From DATBLE01 sp963719325 (GTDB taxonomy: Bacteria; Actinomycetota; Thermoleophilia; Gaiellales; Gaiellaceae): 64,000 bases of DNA. A program made the translations under genes and the position numbers. The notes beneath the pieces are model-generated. The model did no database searches and was not told the DNA's origin. It worked only from the letters and a program-made list of their open reading frames with translations. Within the stretch, counting starts at the first letter, position 1. Every line of letters begins with the position of its first letter. This document shows positions 17,932 to 26,586 of the stretch, piece after piece. Location of the stretch: positions 1-64,000 of the forward strand of contig CAVRBW010000001.1 of the NCBI GenBank assembly GCA_963719325.1, in the 5' to 3' direction.

Positions 17932-19029
17932 ATGCCCGGCCCTGAGCCAAAAACCGCTGCTCCAGCGGCGGTTTCCGCGCCGGGTGACGTCGACGTCACG
18001 GCACTCGTGCAACGACTGCGCGAGGAGCTTGCCGGCGGAGGGAACGGGGTCGAAGGCGGGCGCGATCGATTGCTGGCCGCGCGTCGCCGTGCAGAGCGGG
18101 TCTGGGCGGTCACGGCCGAGCGACCGCTCCACCGGCGGCCGGGGCTGCGCGGGCTCGTCGCCGCCCCGGTCAAGCGCCTGCTTCGTCCGCTTCTGCGCTG
18201 GTACGTGGAGCCGCTCGCAGCCGAGCAGCGCGTCTTCAACGACGCCGTCCTGAAGCTGATCGACGGGATCCTCGGCGAGCTGGACGGCGCGGCCCAGGCC
18301 CGTGAGGGCGCCGCCCGGTCGCTCGAGGAGCTCGAGGAGCGTCTCACCCGCGTCGAGCGGCGAGGTCAGCCGGTTGCCGCAGGCACGGTCGCCGCGCAGC
18401 CCGCGGCCGCGGCGGTGCCCGACTACTTCGCCTTCGAGGCGAAGATGCGGGGCTCGACCGCGGACGTCCGCGACCGGCAGCAGGTCTACGTCGACGACTT
18501 TCGCGGCGCCGCCCCCGTGCTCGACGTCGGCTGCGGGCGGGGCGAGTTCCTCGGCCTCCTCCGCGATGCGGGGATCGAGGCTCGTGGCATCGACGCGGAC
18601 AGCGACATGGTCGCCTACGCGCGCGGCGAGGGGCTCGAGGTCGAGCAGGCCGACGCGGTTGCGTACCTGGACGGCCTGGCCGACGGGCAGCTCGGCGGCG
18701 TCTTCGCAGCCCAGGTGGTCGAGCACCTGGCCCCGCAGACGCTCTTCGGGCTGCTCCAGCTCGCGGCGCGGAAGCTCCGCCCGGGAGGCGTCTTCGTCGC
18801 CGAGACGATCAACCCGCTCTCGCCGCTGGCCCTGCGCGCCTACTTCGCCGACCTGACGCACGCGCAGCCGCTCGTTCCCGAGACGCTCGAGCTGCTCGCG
18901 AAGCAGGCCGGGTTCCGGCGCGTGGAGACGAGGTTCCTGAACGCACCGCGGCACGCAAACGACGTCGACGAGCGGATCCGCGACATCCTGTTCGCGCCGC
19001 TCGACTACGCCATCGTCGCCTCGACTTGA
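17932..19029 (+). CDS. SAM-dependent methyltransferase with long helical N-terminal region
   Basis: A 365-residue protein. The first 165 residues are charged and probably helical, with heptad-like SLEELEERLTRVERR near 125-140, suggesting a coiled coil or membrane-proximal segment. The methyltransferase domain follows: VLDVGCGRGEFLGLL at about 196-210, ARGIDADSDMV, and AAQVVEHLAPQTL. Similar proteins methylate sugars in O-antigen and capsule loci, some as chain terminators. It opens a run of overlapping genes to 24435; its TGA overlaps the next TTG start. Confidence 0.85.
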   Translation: MPGPEPKTAAPAAVSAPGDVDVTALVQRLREELAGGGNGVEGGRDRLLAARRRAERVWAVTAERPLHRRPGLRGLVAAPVKRLLRPLLRWYVEPLAAEQRVFNDAVLKLIDGILGELDGAAQAREGAARSLEELEERLTRVERRGQPVAAGTVAAQPAAAAVPDYFAFEAKMRGSTADVRDRQQVYVDDFRGAAPVLDVGCGRGEFLGLLRDAGIEARGIDADSDMVAYARGEGLEVEQADAVAYLDGLADGQLGGVFAAQVVEHLAPQTLFGLLQLAARKLRPGGVFVAETINPLSPLALRAYFADLTHAQPLVPETLELLAKQAGFRRVETRFLNAPRHANDVDERIRDILFAPLDYAIVAST

Positions 19030-20036
19030 GAGTCGCCGTCTGTCGCCCGCAAGTGCCGTTCGCGCGCGGCGGCGTCGAGATCTTCACGGACGACCTCGTT
19101 GCCGAGCTGCGCAGCCGCGGCCACGACGCCGACCTCGTGACGGCGCCCTTCAAGTGGTATCCGGGCGAGCGGGTGCTGACCCAGGCGTTCCTCTGGCGGC
19201 TGCTCGACCTCGAGGAGGCGGACGGCCGGCGGATCGACGTCGTGGTCGCGACGAAGTTCCCGTCGTACGTGGTTCGGCACCCGAACAAGGTCGTCTGGCT
19301 CGTGCACCAGTTCCGTCAGGCGTACGAGCTCGACCGCACGGAGCTGGGCCAGTTCGGCGAGTCGCCGGAGGATCGGGCCCTGCGCCGCGGGGTCCAGGAG
19401 CTCGACAAGGTGGCACTCGGCGAAGCGCGCAAGGTGTTCGCGACCTCGCGGAACGTCGCCGATCGTCTCGAGCGCTCGACCGGGATCGCCGCCGAGGTGA
19501 TGCCTCACCCGCCGCAGGAGCTCGCCTATCGCTGCGACGAGTACGGCGACTTCGTCCTCTCGGTCGGCCGGCTCGATCGCGCCAAGCGCATCGACCTCGT
19601 CCTCGAGGCGGCCAAGCGTTCCGGGATCGCCGTGGTCGTCGCCGGCGACGGCCCCGACCGGGAGCGGCTCGAGGCGCTGGCCGACGGGTCCGCCCGGTTC
19701 CTCGGCCGGGTCTCGGAGGCGGAGCTCGTGGACCTGTACGCCCGTTGCCTCGCCGTCTTCTACGCCCCGGTCGACGAGGACTTCGGCATGGTCCCGTACG
19801 AGGCGTTTCTCGCGGAGAAGCCGGTGGTGACGACGACCGACGCGGGAGGCCCCCTCGAGATCGTCGCCGACCGGGAGACGGGCCTCGTGTGCGAGCCGCG
19901 GGCGGAGTCGATCGCCGACGCCTGCGAATGGCTGCGCGGCCACGTCGACGAGGCCAGGCGCTGGGGGCAGGCGGGGCGCGTGCTGGCGCAGCGCGTCACC
20001 TGGGATGCGACGATCGACAGGCTGCTCGGACCATGA
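19026..20036 (+). CDS. GT4-type glycosyltransferase
   Basis: A 336-residue GT-B enzyme starting at TTG within a TTGA overlap. It has VPFARGGVEIFTDDLVAELRSRGH, VWLVHQFRQAYELD, LSVGRLDRAKRIDLVLEA and DEDFGMVPYEAFLAEKPVVTTTDAGG (EX7E-type region, about residues 253-278). This is the pattern of GT4 enzymes that elongate polysaccharides. It is coupled to the preceding methyltransferase and the following glycosyltransferase by four-base overlaps, so it is very likely one operon. Confidence 0.88.
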   Translation: MRVAVCRPQVPFARGGVEIFTDDLVAELRSRGHDADLVTAPFKWYPGERVLTQAFLWRLLDLEEADGRRIDVVVATKFPSYVVRHPNKVVWLVHQFRQAYELDRTELGQFGESPEDRALRRGVQELDKVALGEARKVFATSRNVADRLERSTGIAAEVMPHPPQELAYRCDEYGDFVLSVGRLDRAKRIDLVLEAAKRSGIAVVVAGDGPDRERLEALADGSARFLGRVSEAELVDLYARCLAVFYAPVDEDFGMVPYEAFLAEKPVVTTTDAGGPLEIVADRETGLVCEPRAESIADACEWLRGHVDEARRWGQAGRVLAQRVTWDATIDRLLGP

Positions 20037-21126
20037 GGGTCGCCTACTACTCGCCGCTACCGCCGTCGCGCTCCGGGATCGCCGACTACTCGGCGCTGCT
20101 CCTGCCTGCGCTCGCCGAGCGGCTGGACGTGGTCGTCGCCCGGCCCGGCCGTTTCCGCCGTGACCCGAAAGCAGACGTCTGCCTCTACCACGTCGGCAAC
20201 GACCCGCACGAGCACGGGTGGATCGTCGAGGCGCTGCGCCGCCGGCCCGGCGTCGTCGTGCTGCACGAGTTCGTGCTCCACCACCTCGTCTCGGGGTTGA
20301 CGCTCGCCCGTGGGGACGTGGACGGCTACCTGGCCGCCCTCGAGCGCGACGCCGGGCTGGTCGGCCGGCTGCTCGGCCACGCTGTCGCCGACGCCCGCAT
20401 CGACCCGCTCTGGGAGACGCGCCCGCAGGACTTCCCCCTCGCCGCCGAGGTGCTCGAGCTCGCCGCCGGGCTCGTCGTCCACTCTCGCTTCGTCGAGGGT
20501 CTCGCGAGGGGCGCCGGCTACGAGGGACCGATCTGGCGGATTCCGATGGCGGCCTGGCCGGTTCCGAGCGTCGAGCCGGCGCAGGTCGAAGGGCAACCGC
20601 TGATCGGCTGCTTCGGTCACATCAACGAGAGCAAGCGCGTCCCCGAGCTCCTCGCCGCGTTCGACGGCTGCACCGCCGTCGTCCGTCGGCTCGGTTGCTG
20701 CTGGTCGGCGCCGTCTCCCCGCGGCTGGGGGACCTGCGGCTCCCCGAGGGCGTGCTGCGCGAGGAGTACGTGCCGGAGGATCGCCTCTGGGCGCTGATGG
20801 CCGCCTGCGACGCGTGCGTCTCGCTCCGGGCGCCGACGATGGGCGAGACGTCGGCGGTCGTGGTCCGGGCGCTCTCCGTCGGGAAGCCGCTCGTCGTCAG
20901 CGACGTCGGCTGGTTTCGCGAGCTGCCGGACGACGTGGCGATCAAGGTGCCGGTCGGCGAGGGCGAGATCGAGGCGCTCGAGGCGGCGCTCGAGCTGGCG
21001 GCGGCGAGCCCCGAGATGGGTGCGGCCGCGCTCCGGCTCGCGGACGCCGACCACCGGCTCGACCGGGTCGCGGACGCCTACGCCGCCGCGCTCGCGGAGG
21101 CCGCTCGGCCGGCGAGGGCGGCGTGA
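20033..21126 (+). CDS. GT4-type glycosyltransferase (frameshifted), tandem paralogue of the next gene
   Basis: Begins at ATG 20033 (ATGA overlap) with YYSPLPPSRSGIADYSALLL and runs as one coherent GT-B protein to LLAAFDG near 20665. The rest (ARLLLVGAVSPRLGDLRLPEG through APTMGETSAVVVRALSVGKP to the end) is in another frame. Against the paralogue at 21123, which needs 63 bases across this stretch, 62 are present, so one base is missing at about 20655-20672. Either a consensus error or a recent inactivation. The two genes share nearly all motifs in order, indicating tandem duplication. Confidence 0.75.
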
Positions 21127-22334
21127 AAGTCGCCTACTACAGCCCGCTGCCGCCGTCGCGGTCGGGAATCGCCGACTACTCCGCGCTGCTCTTGCCTGCG
21201 CTCGAGGAGCGAATCGACGTCGAGGTCGTCCGGCCGGGACGGTTCCGCCGCCAACCGAGCGCCGACGTCTGCCTCTACCACGTCGGCAACGACGCCGAGG
21301 CGCACGGCTGGATCGTGGAGGCCCTCCGCCGCAGGCCGGGGATCGTCGTCCTGCACGACCTGGTGCTCCACCACCTCGTCGTCGGGCTCACCTTCGGACG
21401 CGGCGACATGGCCGGCTACCTCTCGGCGATGGAGCGCGAGGCTGGGCTCGTGGGCAGGCTGCTCGGGCATGCCGTTCTCGACAACAAGATCCCGCCGCTC
21501 TGGGAGACGCGCCCGGAGGACTTCCCGATGGCCGGCGAGGTGCTCCAGTCGGCGACCGGCGTGATCGTCCACTCCCGGTACGTCGAGGAGCGCGTGCGCG
21601 AGCTCGGGTTCGAAGGGCCGCTCCGGCGAATCGCCCATCCGGCCTGGCCGGCTCCCGGGGTCGAGCCGGCAGCCGTCGACGGAAGCCCCGTGTTCGGCTG
21701 CTTCGGCAACCTCACCGACGGGAAGCGGGTCCCGGAGCTGCTCCGGGCCTTCGAGCGCGTGCGCGCCCGCCACCCGGCCGCGCGTCTCCTGCTCGTCGGC
21801 TCGGCGTCGGCGCGGCTGCGCGAGCTCGACCTGCCCGAAGGGGTGCTCCGGGAGGAATACGTCGACGAGGCGCGCCTGTGGGCGTTGATGAGCGCCTGCG
21901 ACGCGATCGTCAGCCTGCGCTGGCCGACGATGGGCGAGACGTCGGGGACGGTGATCCGTGCGCTCGGACTCGGCAAGCCGCTCGTGGTCAGCGACGTCGG
22001 CTGGTTCTCCGAGCTTCCCGGCGAGACCGCGCTCAAGGTTCCCGTCGACGAGCACGAGGCGGACACGCTGGCCGCAGCGCTCGAGGCGCTCGTCGACGAG
22101 CAGGTTCGGGCGCGGATGAGCGCGGCGGCGCTCGAGCTCGTCGGCCGGGAGCACCGCCTCGACCTCGTCGCGGACGCCTACACGGCGGCGATCGAGGAGC
22201 TGGCCGGCGGCCGTGCCGTCGAGGAGCGCGTGCTGCGTGAGGTCGCGCAGGCTGCCGCCGAGGTCGGCCTGCGTCCCGAAGACTCGTCGGTCCTTGCCGC
22301 CCGGTTGCGGGAGGTCGGTCTTGGCGACAACTAG
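21123..22334 (+). CDS. GT4-type glycosyltransferase, intact tandem paralogue
   Basis: A 403-residue GT-B protein, GTG start in a GTGA overlap with the frameshifted copy. N-terminus YYSPLPPSRSGIADYSALLL, then CLYHVGNDAEAHGWIVEALR, FGCFGNLTDGKRVPELL, and the donor site PTMGETSGTVIRALGLGKPLV, where the usual E of EX7E is shifted. The C-terminal tail, about 45 residues past the usual end, is acidic and helical (VAQAAAEVGLRPEDSS). Donor and acceptor unknown. Confidence 0.87.
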   Translation: MKVAYYSPLPPSRSGIADYSALLLPALEERIDVEVVRPGRFRRQPSADVCLYHVGNDAEAHGWIVEALRRRPGIVVLHDLVLHHLVVGLTFGRGDMAGYLSAMEREAGLVGRLLGHAVLDNKIPPLWETRPEDFPMAGEVLQSATGVIVHSRYVEERVRELGFEGPLRRIAHPAWPAPGVEPAAVDGSPVFGCFGNLTDGKRVPELLRAFERVRARHPAARLLLVGSASARLRELDLPEGVLREEYVDEARLWALMSACDAIVSLRWPTMGETSGTVIRALGLGKPLVVSDVGWFSELPGETALKVPVDEHEADTLAAALEALVDEQVRARMSAAALELVGREHRLDLVADAYTAAIEELAGGRAVEERVLREVAQAAAEVGLRPEDSSVLAARLREVGLGDN

Positions 22335-24435
22335 GACCGCGGCGCTGGGCAGGCGCTCGGCCGCGATCGCGCTCGTCCGGTCGGTCCCCGTCTGGCTCTG
22401 GCTGTCGGCCCTCGTCGTCGTCTCGGCCGCGATCAGGTACGTGATCGCCCGGCAGGCGGTCGCGCCGTGGATCATGGTGGACGAGCTGATCTACTCGGAG
22501 CTCGCGAAGAGCTTCGCGTCCGGCGGTCACTTCCTCCTCCGCGAGCACGCCTCGGCCGGCTACGGCCTCGTGTACCCGGTGCTGATCGCGCCGGGCTGGG
22601 CGATCTTCAAGTCCGTCCCCGACGCGTACGCGATGGCGAAGGCGATCAACTCGGTCGTGATGTCGCTCGCGGCCGTCCCCGCGTACTTCCTCGCCCGCCG
22701 CGTCGTCTCGAAGCCCCTCGCCCTGGCCGCCGCCGTGCTGACGATCTCGGTGCCGTCGATGGTCTACACCGCCACGCTGATGACCGAGAACGCGTTCTAC
22801 CCGATCTTCCTCGCGACGATCCTCTCGATCGTCGTGTGGCTCGAGCGCCCGACCCCCAAGCTGACCGTGGTGATGATCGCGCTCGTCGGTCTCGCGTACC
22901 TCACGCGTGCCCAGGCGCTCGCCTTCGGCCCGGCGATCCTGACCGCGCCCCTGCTCTTCACCTGGGCGCAGCGGCGCGGCTGGCGCTCGCTGCGCGACTA
23001 CTGGCTGACCTACGGCCTCGTCGCCGTCGCCGCGATCGGCGTCCTCGCCGTGCAGGGGGCACGGGGCCGCTCGCCGCTGGGCGTGCTGGGCGCCTACCAG
23101 GTCGCCGGCGAGACGCACTACAAGTTCTGGCAGGTCGTCAAATGGTTCTGCTACCAGGTCGCCGAGTTCGACCTCTCGCTCGGCGTCGTCCCGCTCGCCG
23201 CGCTGATCGTGCTCGCCGCCGTCGCCCGCGGCCTCGACCGACGGGTCCAGTCGTTCCTCGCCGCGTCGATCGCGATCTCGTTCTGGCTGCTGCTCGAGGT
23301 CGGAGCGTTCGCGTCCACCTGGCAGCTCCGGGTCGAGGAGCGGAACAACTTCTACCTCGCGCCGCTGTTCCTGATCGCGCTGCTCGTGTGGATCGAGCAG
23401 GGCGCTCCGCGGCCGAGCCGGATCTCCGCGAGCGCCGCGCTCGTCGCCGGAGCGCTGCCGGCGATGCTCCCCTACGAGCACCTGATCAACCTCAACGCGG
23501 TGTCCGACACGCCGGCGCTCCTGCCGGTCTGGTCGCTGCACTCGGCGCTCTTCCCCCTCGAGCAGGTGTCGCTCGTCGTCGGGTTGGCCTGTGTCGTCGC
23601 CGCCGGGCTCTTCATCTCGGTGCCGCGGCGCTACCTGCTGGCCCTCCCGTTGCTCGTGCTCGTCTACTTCGCCGTCTCCCAGAAGCCCATTCAGGGCAAG
23701 CACCGCACGGCGTCGATCGGGGCCCTGTACGCGGGGATCACCAACCCCGAGCCCGACTGGATCGACCGCATCGTCGGCACCGACGAGCAGGTCGCTGCGA
23801 TCTGGTCCGGGAACACCGACCCGCACGTGATCTGGGAAAACGAGATCTTCAACCGCTCTCTCGGTCGCGTCTACGACACCGGCAGCCGGCTGAACGGCGA
23901 CCTGCCCGAGACGCAGTTGACGGTGAACAGGGAGACGGGAGTGATGAGCGCCGACGGGGCGCCGGTCAGGTCTCCCTACGTCCTCACCGACGGCTCGGTG
24001 CAGCTCGCGGGCAAGGTGATCGCCCAGGACGAGCGCAAGGGCATCTTCCTCTACCGGCTCGACGGCCCGATGCGCCAGACGTCCCAGGTCACCGGTCTCT
24101 ACCCGAACGACACCTGGTCGGGTCCGACCGTGCGCTACCGGAGGCTCGACTGCACGGGCGGCTCGCTCACGGTTCGTCTCGAGAGCGACTCGGCGCTGTT
24201 CAGCGCTCCCCAGTCCGTCGTCGCGACCGTCGGCGGCCGTCGGGTCGGCCGCGTCGCCGTGCCGCCCGCAAAGACGAGGCTCCTCACGGTCCCGCTCGAG
24301 CGAGACGGGCAGGTCTGCACCGTCACGTTCACCGTCACGCCGACCGCCGTGCCGGTCGTCGTCACGAAGGGCCAGAACACGGACAACCGCGTGCTCGGGA
24401 TCCACTTCACCGCGTTCGACTATCGAGAGCGCTGA
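22321..24435 (+). CDS. Large multi-pass membrane protein, GT-C-like with C-terminal extracytoplasmic domain
   Basis: About 704 residues if started at TTG 22321 (14-base overlap). The first segment (VWLWLSALVVVSAAIRYVIA) is followed by the loop PWIMVDELIYSELAKSF, whose acidic DE pair resembles the catalytic loop of GT-C transferases. There are ten to twelve membrane segments to about residue 450. The remainder is hydrophilic, with WSGNTDPHVIWENEIFNRS and beta-rich sequence. It shares its architecture with the proteins at 28960, 11095 and 54016. Probably a polyprenyl-phosphate-sugar-dependent transferase on the outer membrane face; the substrate is unknown. Confidence 0.78.
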   Translation: MATTRTAALGRRSAAIALVRSVPVWLWLSALVVVSAAIRYVIARQAVAPWIMVDELIYSELAKSFASGGHFLLREHASAGYGLVYPVLIAPGWAIFKSVPDAYAMAKAINSVVMSLAAVPAYFLARRVVSKPLALAAAVLTISVPSMVYTATLMTENAFYPIFLATILSIVVWLERPTPKLTVVMIALVGLAYLTRAQALAFGPAILTAPLLFTWAQRRGWRSLRDYWLTYGLVAVAAIGVLAVQGARGRSPLGVLGAYQVAGETHYKFWQVVKWFCYQVAEFDLSLGVVPLAALIVLAAVARGLDRRVQSFLAASIAISFWLLLEVGAFASTWQLRVEERNNFYLAPLFLIALLVWIEQGAPRPSRISASAALVAGALPAMLPYEHLINLNAVSDTPALLPVWSLHSALFPLEQVSLVVGLACVVAAGLFISVPRRYLLALPLLVLVYFAVSQKPIQGKHRTASIGALYAGITNPEPDWIDRIVGTDEQVAAIWSGNTDPHVIWENEIFNRSLGRVYDTGSRLNGDLPETQLTVNRETGVMSADGAPVRSPYVLTDGSVQLAGKVIAQDERKGIFLYRLDGPMRQTSQVTGLYPNDTWSGPTVRYRRLDCTGGSLTVRLESDSALFSAPQSVVATVGGRRVGRVAVPPAKTRLLTVPLERDGQVCTVTFTVTPTAVPVVVTKGQNTDNRVLGIHFTAFDYRER

Positions 24436-24451
24436 TGGAGGATCGACCGGC

Positions 24452-24553
24452 CGCGCGCGGAGGCGAGACCGCGTTCTCGCCGGAGCGCACGAGCGGTCCG
24501 CCACGCGAGCCCGGAAGGAGGGGGCTCGTGGGGGAACCACGGGTTCCCCCACG
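24452..24553 (-). repeat. Family D double-hairpin repeat, copy D1 (inverted)
   Basis: Hairpin 1 (24527-24553) has perfect 12-bp arms CGTGGGGGAACC around ACG and ends 3 bases before the ATG at 24557. Hairpin 2 (24462-24481) is GGCGAGA...TCTCGCC. The 45-bp spacer includes GAAGGAGGGGGCTCG. The whole 121-bp gap between the membrane protein and the next glycosyltransferase is essentially this repeat. It may attenuate transcription or translation between the two halves of the glycan operon. Confidence 0.8.
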
Positions 24554-24556
24554 CTG

Positions 24557-25624
24557 ATGCGGATCGCCTTCGACGTCTCGCCCCTCTCGCATCCGAGGAC
24601 CGGGGTGGGCAACTACGTCCGCGGCTCGCTCGCCGGGCTCGTGGAGGCTGCCGGAGGAGCGCACGAGGTCGTCGCCTTTGCGCCGACCAGCCCGCAAGGA
24701 CTGAGGCGGATCCCGGAGGCGCTCGCCGGCATCCCGATCCAGCCTCGGCTGCGGTTCCTTCCGTTTGCGCACTTCTGGCGGCAAGGGTGGAGCCGGCTCG
24801 GCTGGCCGCCGGTCGAGCGCGTCCTCGGCCCGGTCGACGTCCTGCACTTCTCCGACTGGATGTACCCGCCTCAGCGCGGCGGCCTGCGCTCGACGATGGT
24901 GCACGACCTCGTCCCGATCCGATTCCCCGAGTGGGTACAGGGCCGGACGAGGCGCATGCACGGCGCGAAGTACCGCAACACCGCCCGGACCTGCGACCTC
25001 GTCTTCGTCAACGCCGAGTTCACCAAGGCAGAGGTCGTCGAGGTCCTCGGCGTCGCGCCCGACAAGGTCGTCGTCGCCTACCCCGGAGTGGGCGAGCGCT
25101 TCCGTCCGGACGGCGAGAGTGCCGACCTCGGCCGCCCGTACGTCCTCACGGTCGCGACGCTCGAGCCGCGGAAGAACCTGGAGACCTTGCTCGCCGCGCC
25201 GCTGCCGGCCGGGCATGCGCTCGCAATCGTGGGCGCCGCCGGCTGGGGGCCGCAGCCGAAGCTCGACCGGCCGGACGTGGTCCGGCTCGGCTACGTCGAC
25301 GACGACGAGCTGGCGCGGCTGTACCGCGGAGCGGCCGCGTTCGTCTACCCGTCGCGGTTCGAAGGCTTCGGGATCCCGATCGTCGAGGCGATGGCGAGCG
25401 GCGTGCCGGTCGTCGCCTCGGCGCACCCGTCGATGGACGAGGCGGCCGGCGAGGCAGCCGTCCGGGCCGATCCGGAGAGCGCCGAGGCGATCGGAGCCGC
25501 TCTCGCGGAGGCGTTACGGCGCCGCGACGAGCTCGTTCCCCGCGGGGTCGCCCACGCGGCCCGGTTTCGTTGGAGCGATACGGGGCGGACGATGCTCGAC
25601 GCCTTCTCCGCGATACTCAGCTGA
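24557..25624 (+). CDS. GT4-type glycosyltransferase
   Basis: A 355-residue GT-B enzyme: FDVSPLSHPRTGVGNYVRGS at the N-terminus, MVHDLVPIRFPEW, VFVNAEFTKAEVVEVLGV, LTVATLEPRKNLETLL and SRFEGFGIPIVEAMASGVPVV (EX7E, about residues 271-290). This subgroup is typical of mannosyl-, rhamnosyl- or fucosyltransferases in O-antigen-like glycans. It heads a run of five overlapping or nearly abutting genes (24557-28979). The ATG follows the D1 hairpin with no clear ribosome-binding site outside the hairpin stem. Confidence 0.9.
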   Translation: MRIAFDVSPLSHPRTGVGNYVRGSLAGLVEAAGGAHEVVAFAPTSPQGLRRIPEALAGIPIQPRLRFLPFAHFWRQGWSRLGWPPVERVLGPVDVLHFSDWMYPPQRGGLRSTMVHDLVPIRFPEWVQGRTRRMHGAKYRNTARTCDLVFVNAEFTKAEVVEVLGVAPDKVVVAYPGVGERFRPDGESADLGRPYVLTVATLEPRKNLETLLAAPLPAGHALAIVGAAGWGPQPKLDRPDVVRLGYVDDDELARLYRGAAAFVYPSRFEGFGIPIVEAMASGVPVVASAHPSMDEAAGEAAVRADPESAEAIGAALAEALRRRDELVPRGVAHAARFRWSDTGRTMLDAFSAILS

Positions 25625-25626
25625 AG

Positions 25627-26586
25627 ATGCGCGTCGGCATCGACGTCTCGCCGCTCGTCCAGACCAGGGCGGGCACGGCCCGCTACCTGCAGGCCCTCCT
25701 TGCGCGCAACGAGTACGAGCGTTTCTCCTTCGGCGGCCCGAGCCGACTGTCGACGGTGGCACGTGACGTGTACTGGTACCCGCTGGCGCTTCCCCGGGAA
25801 GCGAGGAAGCGCGTGGAGGTTCTCCACTGCCCGACCTTTCGCGGCCCTGTTCAAAGCCGCGTTCCGGTGGTACTAACCGTCCACGACCTCGCCGTCCTGC
25901 GCCACCCGGGGACGTTCAACCAGTGGACGCGGCGCTACAGCCGCCTTGCCGTTGCCAGGGTGGCGCGGGCGGCGAGGCTCGTGATCGCCGTCTCCGAGTT
26001 CACGCGGCGGGAGATCGCCGAGTTGCTCGGCATCCCCGACGGCAGGATCCGGGTGATTCCCAACGGCGTCGGGGCTCCGTTCGAGCCGGCGGGCGCCGCC
26101 GCCGAGGGCGACTACGTGCTGGCCGTGGGCACGCTCGAGCCCCGGAAGAACCTCGGCGCTGCGCAGCAAGCTGCCCAGCGCCTAGGGGTCGAGCTACGCG
26201 TGGTGGGAGAGCGTGGCTGGGGACAGGTGGACGTGAACGGTTGGGTGGGTCGCGTATCCGACGAGCGGCTCGCCGAGCTCTACCGCGGGGCGCGTTGCCT
26301 CGTCTACCCGTCCCTCTACGAAGGCTTCGGCATCCCCGTGCTGGAGGCGATGGCCTGCGGCACGCCCGTCGTCACGAGCGCCGGCGGCGCGACCGAAGAG
26401 GTTGCGGGCGGCGCCGCAGTCCTCGTCGACCCGCGCGATCCGGACTCCGTCGCAGCCGGCATCGAACGGGCGCTGTCCCGCCGCGAAGACCTGGTCGCAC
26501 GTGGCCTCGACCGTGCGCGGGAGTTCACCTGGGAGCGCGTGGCGGTCGAGACGTGGCGGGTGTACGAGGAGGCGGCCGCCGCATGA
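25627..26586 (+). CDS. GT4-type glycosyltransferase
   Basis: A 319-residue GT-B enzyme, shorter than its neighbours: GIDVSPLVQTRAGTARYLQA, LTVHDLAVLRHPGTFN, IAVSEFTRREIAELLGI, AVGTLEPRKNLG and SLYEGFGIPVLEAMACGTPVV. It belongs to the same subgroup as the genes on either side, so this trio probably arose by duplication and adds successive residues of one repeat unit. The ATG lies 2 bases after the preceding stop; the stop overlaps the next start (ATGA). Confidence 0.9.
   Translation: MRVGIDVSPLVQTRAGTARYLQALLARNEYERFSFGGPSRLSTVARDVYWYPLALPREARKRVEVLHCPTFRGPVQSRVPVVLTVHDLAVLRHPGTFNQWTRRYSRLAVARVARAARLVIAVSEFTRREIAELLGIPDGRIRVIPNGVGAPFEPAGAAAEGDYVLAVGTLEPRKNLGAAQQAAQRLGVELRVVGERGWGQVDVNGWVGRVSDERLAELYRGARCLVYPSLYEGFGIPVLEAMACGTPVVTSAGGATEEVAGGAAVLVDPRDPDSVAAGIERALSRREDLVARGLDRAREFTWERVAVETWRVYEEAAAA

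Noticed and set aside
22033..24612. An 859-codon open frame on the minus strand
   Set aside because: It lies opposite the membrane-protein gene, has very biased Arg/Asp/Gly/Glu composition and no family motifs: a GC-rich shadow frame.
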